From: Rhizophagus irregularis
Lineage: Eukaryota; Glomeromycota; Glomeromycetes; Glomerales; Glomeraceae
Reading direction: 5' to 3'
Length of the DNA stretch: 64,000 nt
Assembly: GCF_026210795.1 (NCBI RefSeq)
Contig: NC_089453.1
Coordinates: forward strand, 250,501 to 314,500
The notes below the pieces were generated by a model that made no database searches, was not told the DNA's origin, and saw nothing but the letters and a program-made list of their open reading frames with translations. A program made the translations under genes and the position numbers. Position 1 is the first letter of the stretch. Every line of letters begins with the position of its first letter. Shown piece after piece: positions 36,351 to 49,141 of this stretch.

Positions 36351-38790
36351 TATTAATTTTTATTCTGATTAATTTCAGTTTACTAAATTACATCACTGAT
36401 GTTTAATATTAAATGTATTTTTTAAAAACTATAGCAGTCAGTGGAAATGTCATTTCTTTTGCCGATTATTAATTAGTGTAACCATAATTGAATATATCAC
36501 CACGTAACTAAAAAAAGAAATTTTTAATACAATGCTTATACAAATTAAGTAAATTAATAGTTCATCATGTATACTATAAATATTCGTCATCATTTTCTCT
36601 TTAGTAATATTTTTTTCTTTACATATTACAAGAAAGTTCGTCTTAAAAATGAAGTTTTCCTCAAAATGCAACTTAAAGGTGAGTATAAAATACAATTTAA
36701 ATAACACAAATATATGTAATTTTACGAGAAGAAAAAGATTTATTAAATTAAAAAAGGCAGTTATTTAAGGAGATTTTGTGTAAACTGCAAAAAACCAATT
36801 TTTATAATAAAAAAATTTTTCTTGATTTCAATAAAACTCTTAACAAAAGCTTTTTTAACCAGCAATTATTTCATTTTTAGATATAATTTGGTGAAATGAA
36901 CAACTTTTATTAAGTTTAGAATGGTGATTATTAAGCTAGATTTTTTGTTATTTATAAATTTTGTTGAATTTTTTAATTATAGTGCTAATAAAAAAATTTT
37001 TTTTTTATTAGAATAATATTATTAGGTCTATTTAGGTGTTATAAATGAGGTTTAATCGCAAAAATAGTTAAATATTATGTATTTATTTGTTTATTTAAAT
37101 TAGACATTTAATACTTAATTTTTAATATTATAATAATCATGTAAATTATTATAACATTAAAAAAAACTTTAAAATTTTTAATTTTAGTTCGTTTAACAAG
37201 AAAATAAAACAAAAATTATTTATTTATAGAAAAATTCTTATTGACTATTAGGTCTATTTACTTTGTTAAGTCATAAATACAAATAGTATAATATGAATAA
37301 ATAAAATATATTTTTATATATAAAAAAAGTATTTAAAGTAGCGTTAAAATAAATTGAATATTTAAAAAAAATAAGCAAAAGAATAAGGTTAAATAAATTT
37401 TCTTAATTTTTATTAGTTTATTGTATTAAAATAACCATATAATTGACTACTTTCTTTGGCAAGTTGCAACTGAATAAAGTGAAGTTTTTAACTTTTAAAA
37501 GGTTTAAAATATTTTTCAAACCTTGAATGAACATATTTACTATTGTTGGAAAAAATGTTATATTGCATAAATAAGGTGTTACCTTTAACCTGAAAATTTC
37601 GATTTTAATGTAATTTGGGCTGGCATTATGAATTCGGCCAGAATTAAGATCTGAAAATTGTTGATTTTAGCCATTTGTACCAACTTTGGCCAACCTTAAG
37701 TTTACATATATACTATATGCCATATAGCCATACTGTCCTAATAATTTATATTGAGATATCATAGTACAAAAAATCTCCTTCTAATTTTTAAGGACATTTC
37801 CACTAACTGATAGCCTAAAACTCTAGGCTAAAGAAATTGCTCTAATTAAATTGTTTAGCATTTCTATAAATAGTTAAAAAAAGTTCTACTTAGTACTATT
37901 TTTTTTTATTACACAAATATTGCAAAATAAAATAAAAAAAAAATTAAAGAAAATATATATAAAGTATATATTATGAATTTTTCTAACTATCACTGGAGGT
38001 GATGATCACCAATGACTGAAATTATGACGATCAACTAGCATTAAAAAAATAGAGTGCCAGTAAAATTTGATAATTCTGGCCAACGGTGATACTTATCCCC
38101 GGTGATTTGAAGTAAAAAACATATATTATATATAGCATTAAATATTGCAATATTATTTTATTAATAAAAATATTTTAGTTAAACTACTAATAATATAGAA
38201 TAAAAAATAATATAATAAATAAATAAATAATAATATATATAATTGTAATATTAAACATCAAAAATAAAATTATTATAAATATTTAATAAAATAAAAAATT
38301 TTAAAATAATTTAAAATAAATTTTAGTTTAATATTTTTTCTTGAAAATTTCAAAGGTAATTTAAATATTGTATATTTAAAATACTTTTTCTTTTGTATAA
38401 TACTGAATATTTTCAATTTTATTGAAAATTTCTGAAATTTTTATATATTTAAATATTATATTTATTTAAATATTTTTTCTCTCAAATTTTTGAAAGTCAG
38501 GTAATAATAAATTATATAATTTTAATGATTATTTTCCTACTCTTTTTTAGCATCATGTTTTCAAAGAAATTTCAGTATAAGAAATAGGCTGAGTTGTTTA
38601 AAAAATACTAGGATTTTTAGCAGCTTTTAATATTACTTCAAAAGCTATTTGGAAGAGTTAATTAAACTTTTTATAATATCCTTTAGTTTATTATCTGTTA
38701 ACTGATCATTCTTTATTATTTCATTATTATAAAAATATCTTTTTCAGTTAATAAGTAGTGCTTCTGTTTTTTTATTTCTTGAGTATGTTT
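36351..38790. other. AT-rich spacer, no gene seen
   Basis: No open frame with recognisable content. GGCCAGAATTA-like and CCGGTGAT short motifs near 37610-37700 and 37990-38110 suggest further MITE debris, but paired ends were not resolved. Confidence 0.4.
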
Positions 38791-39299
38791 AATTCGTGAT
38801 TTGCCAGTGAACCATAAAATTTGACTATTAAAAGGTGGTGATAAGTTCATATATATTTTTATCAATAATTTAGAATCTGCGATTCCGGAGAAAAAATATG
38901 GGATAACTCGCCTTCTATTGGTCATAGAGATATAAAATTATTACCATTAGATGCGTCTCGATGAGACGAATCCGATGAACCAAATTTTATTTTCCTACGA
39001 CCACTAGATGATGAGTTATCTTTAAAATTTTTAAAATACTAAATTTTTTTTTTTCAAATTCAAATTTTCAGCTCTTATGAAAGTGTCTTTTGGTGCATGA
39101 AATTTTTACCGGTCTTTTATTATTAAGACAGCAAAATGGCATATTTTTATAGCTATAATATTAGTTTTCATATTATATTTTAGTAATTTGTACCTTGCAT
39201 TGCCGGAACTGTAGATTCCGCGCTATTAGTAAATATATATATAACTTTTCACCGAAATTTAATAGCCAAGTTTTATGGTTCACTGGCGGATCACGAATT
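38791..39299. mobile_element. ~509-bp MITE with ~45-bp inverted ends
   Basis: AATTCGTGATTTGCCAGTGA, continuing ACCATAAAATTTGACTATT at the left, is mirrored at the right by GGTTCACTGGCGGATCACGA and the sequence before it (AATAGCCAAGTTTTAT). The interior includes one copy of the GCGTCTCGATGAGACGAATC dispersed palindrome near 38950. TTA/TAA at the borders would fit PIF/Harbinger, but the exact target site is ambiguous. Confidence 0.7.
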
Positions 39300-39649
39300 A
39301 AATTATATATTTAAAAATTAAGCAAAAAAGGATTTTAAGATACAGTAACCCTTTTTAATTCTAGTTAGGTGTATTTTTTGATCAGATGTTAATTTGATAA
39401 GGCTGACCTATTTGTACTATACAACCAAATTCTGACCTTTTAAACCTAATTTTTTTTAGATTTTAGGTCAAACATAAATAAAAAAAAAAGAAATTAAGAA
39501 ATATGCTTAACTTTTTTTATGTATTTTCTTTATATATTTTTTTGAATATATCTTTTCCATAAGTTCAAAATTTTAAAATAGCTAAGCAAAATACAAGAAT
39601 AAATAAAGTGACAAAAGTCACAAAACTAAAAACTTTAAAATAAAAATTT

Positions 39650-40620
39650 TAGCTCTAAAACCCTTAGCATCTTTAGTTACAAATCCAGTATCTACTTCTT
39701 CACAAAATCAAATATTCTCAGACTTTAAAATAGATTATACTTTAACACCAAGCTTTCAATATCTAGAAAATGAAAGTAATGAAATTAATAAAAAACTTGA
39801 ATATTTTTTACAAGAAAGTAGTGAAACTATATTTATTAATATTCTGAATGTAGATACTCAAAGTTTTAATTAAAAAAATTCAACAGTTAGTATAAAATCT
39901 TTTATTAGCATTGATTATAGTATTTATAAGACTAGTGATACTTAAGTAATTGTTTTAAAATATTAAAGAAAATGATAACATATATGATAGAAAAAAAAAA
40001 TATCAAATTTCAAGTTGCAGAAAGATAAAGCAAAGAAAAAACTGATATTTTACTGTTAGATTTAGAAGACAATTACAAAAAACTTTAGCAAGATAAAAAA
40101 GCAACTATATATAATTTAATTTCTACTGAAGTTATTAAAATAAAATTGAGTGAAAGTATTAAAGGAAAAATTAAATACTTATTGGAGACATATAAAAAAG
40201 TGAAAAGATAAAATGATAAGATAGATTCTAAAAAAATTGATTGAAAGTAGTATAATAAAATGGGCAGAATTTATAGATGTCATGAAAATATTAATTCTTC
40301 TTTTATTTCCAATAATTCTACAGTATATATTAGTAATGATGATAAATTAGAAAAGAAAATTAAGTTAAAGACTTATAAAAAAGAAAAAAAATTCTATTAA
40401 ATTTTCAGTTAATATTATGAATAATATCAGTCAAACAAAACTTAGAATATTTGAATAAAAACTTCAATTAAATCATGAAAAAAATAAAAAAATAAATAAG
40501 AAATTTTAATTGTAAGTAGAAAAATTTAAAATGAAAAGAAAAAATGAAAATTTGAAAGAGAACAGTCACATATATTACATGAATTAACAATAAAAAAATA
40601 GAATTACAGTTGTCACAGTA
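39650..40620 (+). pseudogene. Second gene of the Harbinger element, decayed
   Basis: Coding-like fragments follow one another between stops: PLASLVTNPVSTSSQNQIF with FSDFKIDYTLTPSFQYLENE (from about 39658), then LLDLEDNYKKL, then ISTEVIKIKLSESIKGKIKY. Harbinger elements often carry a second, Myb/trihelix-like DNA-binding protein. I do not see that domain clearly here, so the assignment rests on position inside the inverted ends. Confidence 0.4.
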
Positions 40621-40739
40621 CAATAATTAGTATCATAACAAATATATAATAAAAGTATAATTAGAAGTTTAATAAAAATCATAAATTTACTATTATCATT
40701 CAATTTTATTTTATTTTATTTATAAAACTATAGTAATTA

Positions 40740-41800
40740 TAAGATTGTAAATAATTTGCTTATTATCCAATTTCTTTTTGCTTCTTTTGCTCTTTTTAAT
40801 TTCTTCATTATTATTATAATAATTATCAGATTTATTATTATTTTCTTTACTATTATCACTATCCACCTATATATCATTACATGTAATTCTAAAAAATTAT
40901 GTAAAATAATAGAATAATCTATCATATTTACAGTAGTTGAAATTTTTTTAACAGATATTTCTTTAATTCCACTAAACTTATTTTTCATTTTACTAAATGA
41001 ATGTATAATAACTATTCTATGTAATGAAAAAATACAATTAATTCTATTTGATTTTCATTTGGTTTACTAAAAGATTTAATAAGAAATAGTGATAAAGAAT
41101 AAGTGCTATCTTCAATTATGAAATTATTACCTTTAATTAATGATATTCTATTAAAATAAAAGTGAGAATTGCAATAAACTTTTATACTACCCAGCCATCC
41201 TATATCATAACTTATAAAAATATCATGATAATCAACTATTTCTTAGTAATGTAAAGTGTATTTTTTTCTCTTGTAAAATAAAAATATTTTTCTTTTTCTA
41301 AAGCATTTTGCAAAATAAAATGTATTTCATCTATGGTTTCAATTATACCTTCAATACCTCTGATACTTTCAAATCCATCATAAATAAATTTTCTATTTTA
41401 TTCATTAGTTAACCATTTAATATAATTGGATTTATATGAAATAATAACTTTCATTGTTCTTTTACAATATAATAAAACAGTTCTCTTAGTTATTTTATAA
41501 TGTAAACATATAGAAAAAACATTTTTTTTTAATTCCAATTTTCTTAAAAAAAATGGCTAATTGAAATTCTACAGATACTTGTTTTTTTTATTATTTGTTT
41601 GAAAAATTAAATGAGAACTAAATAAATTAACCAATTTTTTAAAATTTTCTGAAAATTTTTTTAAACCTAATATCATCATAAAAAGGTAAAATATTATGAT
41701 ACCAATATTAAAATTTAGTTATATTATATATATATAATTCTAAATAATAAATTTCATTTAAAATTACTAATCTAAGCATAAAAATCTCAGAAATTTCTTT
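40740..41800 (-). pseudogene. PIF/Harbinger DDE transposase, decayed
   Basis: Fragments in different frames match the DDE_Tnp_4 layout in order: GFESIRGIEGIIETIDEIHF (first catalytic Asp region, about 41330-41390), then YTLHYQEIVDYHDIFISYDI-like sequence with one stop, then FYFNRISLIKGNNFIIEDST (about 41130-41180), and FSGIKEISVKKISTTVNMID, IILHNFLELH near the C-terminus (about 40870-40980). The last piece corresponds to the RxFGxLKxRF..LHN region of the family. Several frameshifts and stops make it inactive. Confidence 0.7.
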
Positions 41801-42598
41801 CTATTCTTCATCTGAAATTGTAAAATTTTCTTTGTTCAACTGTTTTCAATAAGGTTTTTTCTATTATTTGCTTTAAGTCTTTACATTTACAGGACATTTT
41901 TTGAAAAATAAGTTTATAATAATTTAACAGTTTGACCTAAATTTTAATACTATCTCAACCCAAATTATTTAATTTGCAACCAAAAATAAAAAAAAATTTA
42001 TTGGCTAAATTTTGTACAATATAAACTGACCAAAAAATGCAACTAATCAGAATTGAAAAGGATTAGTATATGATATGATTTCACTTATTGAAAAATCTGG
42101 TCAGAATTATCATTAAACTTCCAAATTTTTCAACTTAATATAGAATATATATAAAATTAAATGATCTTAAAAATAATAGATTTTATGATCAAATTATCTA
42201 ATTGAAAAAAACTTTCTGTTATTATAATCACATAGTAATATTTTATCAAATAATAGGCTTAAATTTTTTTAAATTTTTTTTCTATTTATTTTTAGTTTTC
42301 CTTTAAGTTACCTGGCTTTAGATTATGTACACCATAGAAAGAATATTAAATTAATTATTATTTTGAAATGGGTTTTATTTTATACATCTTAATCTATAAT
42401 ATATTTTCAAATTTTTTTACATTACTTTTACAATTAAAAGAAATCCTTTAATTTTAAAATATTTTATTATTTATTGAAAAATAAAATAATTTAAAAGGAT
42501 AAAAATTTAGCAAAATAATATTTTTAGATGTTTTATATAAAAAAAATATAAAAATTTGGAAAATATTTGCAATAAATTATTAAATATATATCAGTATT

Positions 42599-42825
42599 CA
42601 GTAATGTTTTGAAAATTAGGATTTTCAAAGATTCTTCTTAATTAAATTTATAAGAATCTTTAAAGAATTATTCTACCTTTAAGAATCCAAAAATTTTATG
42701 AAATTTTCAATAATTCATAAATTTTTAAAGATTTTTAAAGAATTTTATAACCAATTTAAAGATTTTTAAATTTTTTTTTCATTTATAAAGAACCTTTAAG
42801 GATTCTGATTCTGAAAACATTACTG
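42599..42825. mobile_element. 227-bp MITE with CAGTAATGTTTT ends
   Basis: CAGTAATGTTTTGAAAATTA at 42599 is mirrored by TTCTGAAAACATTACTG ending at 42825, and the inner AGGATTYTCAAAGATTC pairs with GAACCTTTAAGGATTC. The interior is made of AAGATTCTT/AAGAATCTT repeats. No clean target duplication. Confidence 0.65.
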
Positions 42826-43642
42826 ATGTAATTGAATTAAATCTTAAAAAAATTATATGTATTACAATTTTACTATTATTATTAAAAATATTTCAAAATA
42901 ATTTAAATTTTGTATTTTATATTATTTAATAAAAAAAAGATTAATTAATGAATTTAAAGATATTTTAAAAATATTTTATTACTAAATTTACAAGAATTAT
43001 TTATTTCACCTTTTAATGTTATAGCAAAAATTATAGAAATAATCAAAATTAAAGGATTGATGATTGTAATTTGTAAATTTATTTAAGGGATGTGAAAATT
43101 TGAAAAGATTAGTATTAAATGAATTATTTAAGTATTAAGTAATAATTCAACAAGTCAATTAAGAAAAAAGTTCAATGTACTTAAAATGAATATATATATA
43201 TTAGAAGTAAATTATTAAAAAATATAAGAGTTGTGTAAGATATATATTGGAGCACGTAATTATATAGAAATTTGGGATCAAGAAAGGAATTTTTAAAGAG
43301 TACTTTGTTATATTTACATCTACGAGAACTTGTTTGCACATACACATGTACTATGATATACACGTGATGAACATTCTAATACAATATGATAAACATTTAT
43401 TATTAAGGTTTATATACTATTTACATGTGTTTGACATCGCACAAAATACTTTTTACATAAATTATGCATTTGATCAAAAAAATTAAAAAATTTATCATAT
43501 TATTTAAATATTATTTAATACTAATTCAATATTATTCAGTATTATTCAATTATTATTATTCCAATATTCCATATTATAAAGATTGTTTACTATATTAAGA
43601 ACGCACGATATACGAACCATATGAATCATATGAACCATACGA
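42826..43642. other. AT-rich spacer before the gene-rich part
   Basis: No gene seen. There is an ATTCAATATTATTCAGTATT-like microsatellite near 43520-43560 and TACGA repeats at 43605-43650 next to the 3' end of the following gene. Confidence 0.5.
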
Positions 43643-44149
43643 CTATACGACTAATACGTCATGTTCTTCATAAATAGTTGGTAATTGACTATGTATCATA
43701 TATGATATTCGCTTTTTTCTCTTTTCATTAAGAATTTGTTGACGTTCAAATTCCCATTCTTCAAAAGAATAACTACCAAATTCAACATCTTTTAATTTTT
43801 CTTGTTTAAAAATATTTAAAATTCTTTTGTTTTTATAAATAAATTTACGTATTATAAGTGTTAAACAAATTGAAGTGAATGTAATGATTAATAATATAAA
43901 TAACATAAAACTAAAATTATAATTACTCGATATTAATGGAAGAGAAGTTGAAAGTGAGAATGATGGTGATGATGGTAATAAAGGAGGAGGTTGAGGTCTT
44001 ATAGGACTCATAAATAGATTAACGAATGAATCTGTCGAATTAAGTTCAAATGAATTTGTATATTTTGATTGAAATAATAATGATAATAAGAATGATATTA
44101 TTAATGTATAAATTATAAAACGGATTTTATGTCGTATTTTTTTCATCAT
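43643..44149 (-). CDS. Small protein with two hydrophobic segments, function unknown
   Basis: Intact single-exon frame of 168 residues starting MMKKIRHKIRF at a good ATG. Residues about 11-27 (IIYTLIISFLLSLLF) are a signal peptide or first membrane segment. A Ser/Pro-rich stretch follows (PIRPQPPPLLPSSPSFSLST, about 49-68). Residues about 80-103 (FMLFILLIITFTSICLTLII) are a clear membrane segment, followed by a charged cytoplasmic-type tail with FKQEKLKDVEFGSYSFEEWE and EKRKKR. This suggests a single-pass or two-pass membrane protein with a short extracytoplasmic loop. No family recognised. It is divergent from the RING gene, 1.5 kb away. Confidence 0.65.
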   Translation of the reverse strand: MMKKIRHKIRFIIYTLIISFLLSLLFQSKYTNSFELNSTDSFVNLFMSPIRPQPPPLLPSSPSFSLSTSLPLISSNYNFSFMLFILLIITFTSICLTLIIRKFIYKNKRILNIFKQEKLKDVEFGSYSFEEWEFERQQILNEKRKKRISYMIHSQLPTIYEEHDVLVV

Positions 44150-45658
44150 CTTTGAAAGATTTTACTAAAAAAAGATAATTTTTATCTCAAAAGTTGATAA
44201 GACCTCAAAAAAATGACTTTTTTTTTATTTTTTTTTTGAGGAAAACTCATAGTATTTAAAGAAACGGATAAAAGTCCGCGTATTATTTATATCATTACCT
44301 TATTTATTTATATTTTTTGTAATCAAAACAATACACAATGAAATCTATTTATATGACAAGAAAATCGTTGTACAGTATTTCTTTCAGTTGGACTTTTATA
44401 ATAAAGAAACAATCTTTTCTCAAAGGAATTTCTTGGCATATATTTCTTTTACACGTGATTTTTACCATTTCTCTTATGTTAGATGATTGATCGTCTCCTT
44501 ATCTCATGATTTACTTACTTTATAAGAGAATAATTTCCCATCCTATATAACTAATAAATAAGTGATTAACAAAAGTGATTAAACAAGTGATTAACAGGCT
44601 TATATGGAAAGAATGAGAAAATCTATTTATAAAATCATTTCTCGTGATAACACAATCGGTTACACAAACAAAATTATGGTCAATCGTAAGTCTAAAATTG
44701 GTAATTTGTATCCTGTTTAATGAAATATTTATTTATGATTTGTTACAATTTAATCAAAAATTACCATAATTGAAATATTGATAAAAAGATTGGCGTGAGA
44801 AATGATATCAGATTACTGTGCAATTACCTTAATTACCCATGAATTCATAAAGTAATATGTAAGTCCCGTAAGTTCGTTAACCAAATAAAAAAATAAAGTC
44901 CGGATAGTGTAAATTAACTCTCTCTTTTTCTTCCGTTCCCAGTTGTTAAAGTTGTATATTCCCTCTGTATATATAATTTTTATAATATATTATGTAAAAT
45001 TTACTATTGTGATACCAAATATAACAATTAATTCTTGTTTCCTTTTTTAAAAAAGAAAGACGAGGCTGAAGACGCAGAAGTATAATTATCTGAAACCTGT
45101 TTCAACTGATCTAACTTTTCTCCTAAGAAAACCACTTAATAATCCGTTTGTAATATTTGTAATATTTGTATTATTTTTAATTCGGAATTTGACCGGTATT
45201 TTTTTTTTTCGTTTCTACAAGAAAAGAATTCCAATGAAGAAAGAAAAATGGTTATGTTTCAAAATTTAATGGTGTAATCAGTTAAAGTGGAAACTCCGCT
45301 TCGTTCAATAGAACGACATAAGGAAATGTTAACAATGGTAAAATTACGATTTATAGGTAATTGTGAATCCATTTGGGTTAAGTTAAACAATTAATTTTTT
45401 AGATGGGAAAAGATTTTCAATCCCTTTTTTTTTTTGTGTAATATTCAAGGGGTGTTTGTTTTTTTTGTTGTTTAATAAGTATATAAGGAATATTTTCATC
45501 AAAAAAAAAAAAATTTTTTTTTTCTTTTAAAAATCTAACAACATCGTTATTATTCTGAAATTATATCTTTTTTTTTCCTTTTCCTTTTTTTTCTTTTTTT
45601 TCTCTTTTCCTTAACCTTTTTTTTTATCAAAAATAGATCTATCATCATTTTAAGAAAT
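44150..45658. promoter_or_regulatory. Intergenic region between two divergent genes
   Basis: About 1.5 kb separates the membrane-protein gene (minus) from the RING gene (plus), so it should hold both promoters. A pyrimidine-rich tract (TTTTTTTCCTTTTCC and similar, 45565-45630) lies immediately upstream of the RING start. No defined operator was identified. Confidence 0.35.
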
Positions 45659-46059
45659 ATGCTTAATTCACAAAGAAATAATAATGTTAATATTCGATAT
45701 ATTTCTTATCCAAGACAAGTAACAGAACTTCCTCATCATCATCATCCTAATCATCGGTATATATCATCAAATAATAATACAAACAATGTTTTACATCGAT
45801 CAGATACAATTACTTCATCAAGACAAAATTCATCTTCATCAAATCAAATTACAAGACTTGTTAGAAGATTAGTTAATAGAAATTCATCAGGTTCAAATAA
45901 TTCTTCTAATTCAAGATCTTTATTATCAAGAACACAATCAACGAGATCACAAGTGACAACAAATACACCCGCAAGATCATCCACTGCATTTTCTTCATCT
46001 TCATCAAATGTTACTTCATCAGAATCAGATCCTTTTCCATTTCATAATCCTTGGTCAAA

Positions 46060-46090
<31 letters not shown>

Positions 46091-46831
46091 GTAAATCATG
46101 TTAATCATAATTTTATTCAACAAGATTATTCATCTGAATCTACACGTAATATTCAACCTTTAAATACTTCTCGATCTTCTCGATCTTCTTTACATTCTTC
46201 ACATTCTTCACATCAATTACGTTCTACTCGAACTTCAACTTCAACTCCAACTCCACCTCCACGACCTCCTAGACCTCCTCCACCTGTTTCTTCAAATATA
46301 AATGCAATTCGTGATTATTTTAACATAATTCCATTATTTCATGATTCAACTCATTTACCACGTTCTTCAACAAGAAGACGTTTATCAAATTCATCTTATC
46401 ATTCAATAGATCAGTATTCTAATAATAATAATTCATCTAATGATATTATAGAAAGTAATTTTCATGATCCATTTAATCATCGTAGATATCTCATACAAAA
46501 TCATTCTTCACGTGAGGCATTTTGTTTTTTATCAAAATTATCATCTAATTTAAATGATGATAATGATGAAAGTGAAGATGATTATTCTTCTTTTTCAGAA
46601 ACTAGATCTAATTATGAATTTGAATATGAACAAGAAGAAGTAAAACAAGAAAAACAAAAAGTTGATGAATGTTATTTATGTTTAGAATCTTTGGAATTAA
46701 GAGGTGGTAGAATGATTATAAATCCTGGTTGTGGTCATTTATTACACATGAAATGTTATTTAGAATATATAAAATATTTTAAAGAACAATGTACTTTGTG
46801 TAAAAAAGATTTTGGTAGTTGGAATGATTGA
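45659..46831 (+). CDS. RING-H2 finger protein, probable E3 ubiquitin ligase
   Basis: Intact single-exon gene of 390 residues. The first about 330 are low-complexity: Ser/Asn-rich with poly-Ser near 140-147, a basic QITRLVRRLVNRNSSGS, and a Pro-rich TPPPRPPRPPPP. An acidic stretch (DDNDESEDDYSS, then EYEQEEVKQEKQK) leads into a C-terminal RING-H2: C338, C341, C358, H360, H363, C366, C378 and C381 (ECYLCLESLEL..NPGCGHLLHMKC..CTLCKKDF). The C-x2-C..C-x-H-x2-H-x2-C..C-x2-C pattern fits two zinc ions and E2 binding. Ubiquitin ligase function is inferred from the domain; the disordered N-terminus probably selects substrates. There is no membrane segment. Confidence 0.85.
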
Positions 46832-47621
46832 TTAATTTAGATATAACAATTAGAATAGTTAAGGAAATATTGATTAGATGAAAAAGAGAGAGAAAGATTT
46901 CGTGTCATTGTTTTTTTTTTCTTTGTTGTTTTTACAATTTTATAATAATAATGACTGGTTCATTAATAAAAAAAGAAAAATTATACACCTGCATTTTGTT
47001 ACTTACTTTCATTATTTTAATGTGTATTATTGTATTAATAATTTTTGCTAATGTTAACCATAAAATTTGACATATAATATTTCATAGACAAGATCTTTTG
47101 TCCATAAATTGCAGATTTAGTTCTATTTAAATAAAGATCTATTACATACATATTGTAACTTTTCCACAAAGTATCTCATCAGTATAACATCACAACCCTT
47201 AATCTGCAATATTAGATGCTCGATGCAAAAAAAAAATCAGTATCAAACTTATCAATGTATCATTACCATTTTCCGGTTCTACACATGGGTGACATGGCAT
47301 TACCTATAATTCAACATAATGATTTTTTTTTTAATTTTCTTGATAAGATTCAATTTTACAACGGAACTTTTTAGTTCCTCTCTAATTCCTTGTAGTTTTC
47401 GGTAATAATAAATTCTTTATAAGAAAAATGTAAGTAATTAAAAATATACACCAGACAAATTACTAAATATTGAATGTTAGGTTTAATAATTTATTATAAA
47501 TATATTATAATAATAATATTACTATAATACACATTCTCGTAGATACTGTAATAAAACACAAATAAGTAAACAAACAAACAAAATAAATAAATAAATATAT
47601 AGATAAATAAATAAATATAAT
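46832..47621. other. Spacer between convergent genes
   Basis: The 3' flanks of the RING gene (plus) and the aminotransferase gene (minus) meet here. AAATAAATAAATA repeats near 47580-47620 lie just past the aminotransferase stop. No gene. Confidence 0.5.
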
Positions 47622-49141
47622 TTAGCGTCTCCCTAATTTACTCCAAGCTTTTATCAAGATATCTACTTTAGAAGGTTCACGAACTGCTACACGAAGATAA
47701 GTAGGACGATCATAACCGGGAACACCACTTCGAACTGGCACACCTGCAGCTTTAGCTTTACCAATTGCTTCTTCAACGATTTCTTTAGATTTCATATTAA
47801 TCCAAATATAAGATAAAAAGCTTTTTCCATGAAATTCCCATTCATACCCTTCATCGTCTTTTGCTTTTATAATAGCTTCTGATAAAACTCTCAATCTTTC
47901 AATGAGTTCACTACGCCATTTTGGTGTAAGCTCCCAAGTTTTTTCCATATATTCAGTATCCTTAACGACTGCATTCAAAAATGCAAGTGCAGGCGAATTA
48001 ACACTCCAAGGTACTTGTAACTTTTTTAAAACATCACAATGTGCTGATGTCGGACATATAACAGAACCTAAACGTAATCCAGTACATGACCAGATTTTCG
48101 TCCAAGAATGTATAACATAAACTGAAACCCGCCTGGTTTCATAGAGTAAATAAAGGAATTCATGTTGAGATAAAAGAGAATCGGTCCTGAAATCGCTAGA
48201 TAGCCAAGGTTGCATCGATTCATCTTTTTAAAATTTGGTTAAAATTCAAATGAAGTTTTGATTGTTAATTTAATAAGAAAAAAATATTTTTTATTATTTT
48301 ATACTTACCAACAATTACAAATCCACCATCCTCAACATTTTTATCAATCCAATATTTTAAATCATTAATATTTTTATAATCTCCAGTTGGGTTGCAAGGA
48401 TTAACGATACATAAAAGATTGGCAGGTGTAGTATCCTGAGGTTGAAGAATGGTTCTTCCATTGGTTTCTGCCGATCTATGATACTCCTTGTACTAAATAC
48501 ACGTTTAAATTTGAATATTTGTCATCTTTCGATAAGAATCTCAATAAAAAAATGAATTATTAAATGAATCGCTTACTTGAGTGTCCCAAGGGCCAGGTTT
48601 CCACGTACCAAAGGGAGCTGACCTTGTGACTAAATCAATCAATTCACTTGCACCATTACCAAGGAGTAATCTGTCTTTATGTGATGAATAATCATCAGAC
48701 CAGAGAAATTTGGCCAGAGAAGTCTTGGCAGGTTCTTGATTGCCTGGTGGATAATGATGACAAGTATATATCTACAAGAATTCACGTGATTTAATAATTT
48801 TCTCATAACCCGTGATATCAGATAGCAGATAAACTGATTAAAACTCACAGCCTCTTTAGCTGCTTCTAATGCGTCTTTGGGCGTTCCCAAAGCATTGGTA
48901 GTAACCGAAAAGTCTTCAACAAAGTTTTCCAAATACTTCCAATCTTGACCGCCGTGGAATTGTTGAACTTTAGTATCCCATACTTCCTCACTTTCTATGT
49001 AATCATTATGCAAAAATAATTGAAGAGGTTTTTTTATTGGAAAAAAAATTCAATTGGTAATATGCAATCTTCTAAATTCCAATTTCTCGTGCAACGATAA
49101 CATCTCGGTCACGTGACCACAACGAAAATAAACTTACCCAT
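47622..49141 (-). CDS. PLP-dependent aminotransferase, class I/II (CobD/HisC-like), five exons
   Basis: Hand-built model with exons at 49138-49141 (ATGG), 48849-48994, 48577-48771, 48309-48492 and 47622-48223, all GT..AG, giving 376 residues in one frame. The N-terminus MESEEVWDTKVQQFHGGQDW with DFSVTTNALGTP resembles the HGG..DFSxNxNPLGP start of CobD/HisC-type enzymes. Fold-type I signatures follow: NPCNPTG (146-152), VIVDES with the Asp that pairs with the pyridine nitrogen (D177), and the Schiff-base lysine in HSWTKIWSCTGLRLG (K219). YLRVAVRE near the C-terminus carries the likely carboxylate-binding Arg. The substrate cannot be told from sequence; histidinol phosphate is one option. The 4-nt first coding exon is inferred from frame and splice sites and needs cDNA support. 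Confidence 0.85.

Larger units (their letters stand above)
39347..42064. mobile_element. Complete but decayed PIF/Harbinger element
   Basis: Inverted ends of about 40 bp: AACCCTTTTTAATTCTAGTT from 39347, continuing AGGTGTATTTTTTGATCAG. The other strand at 42064 reads AATCCTTTTCAATTCTGATT, continuing AGTTGCATTTTTTGGTCAG. AGT flanks both ends (39344-39346 and 42065-42067), a 3-bp duplication as expected for this superfamily. It contains a minus-strand DDE nuclease remnant and a plus-strand second gene remnant in convergent orientation. Length is 2718 bp. Confidence 0.8.
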
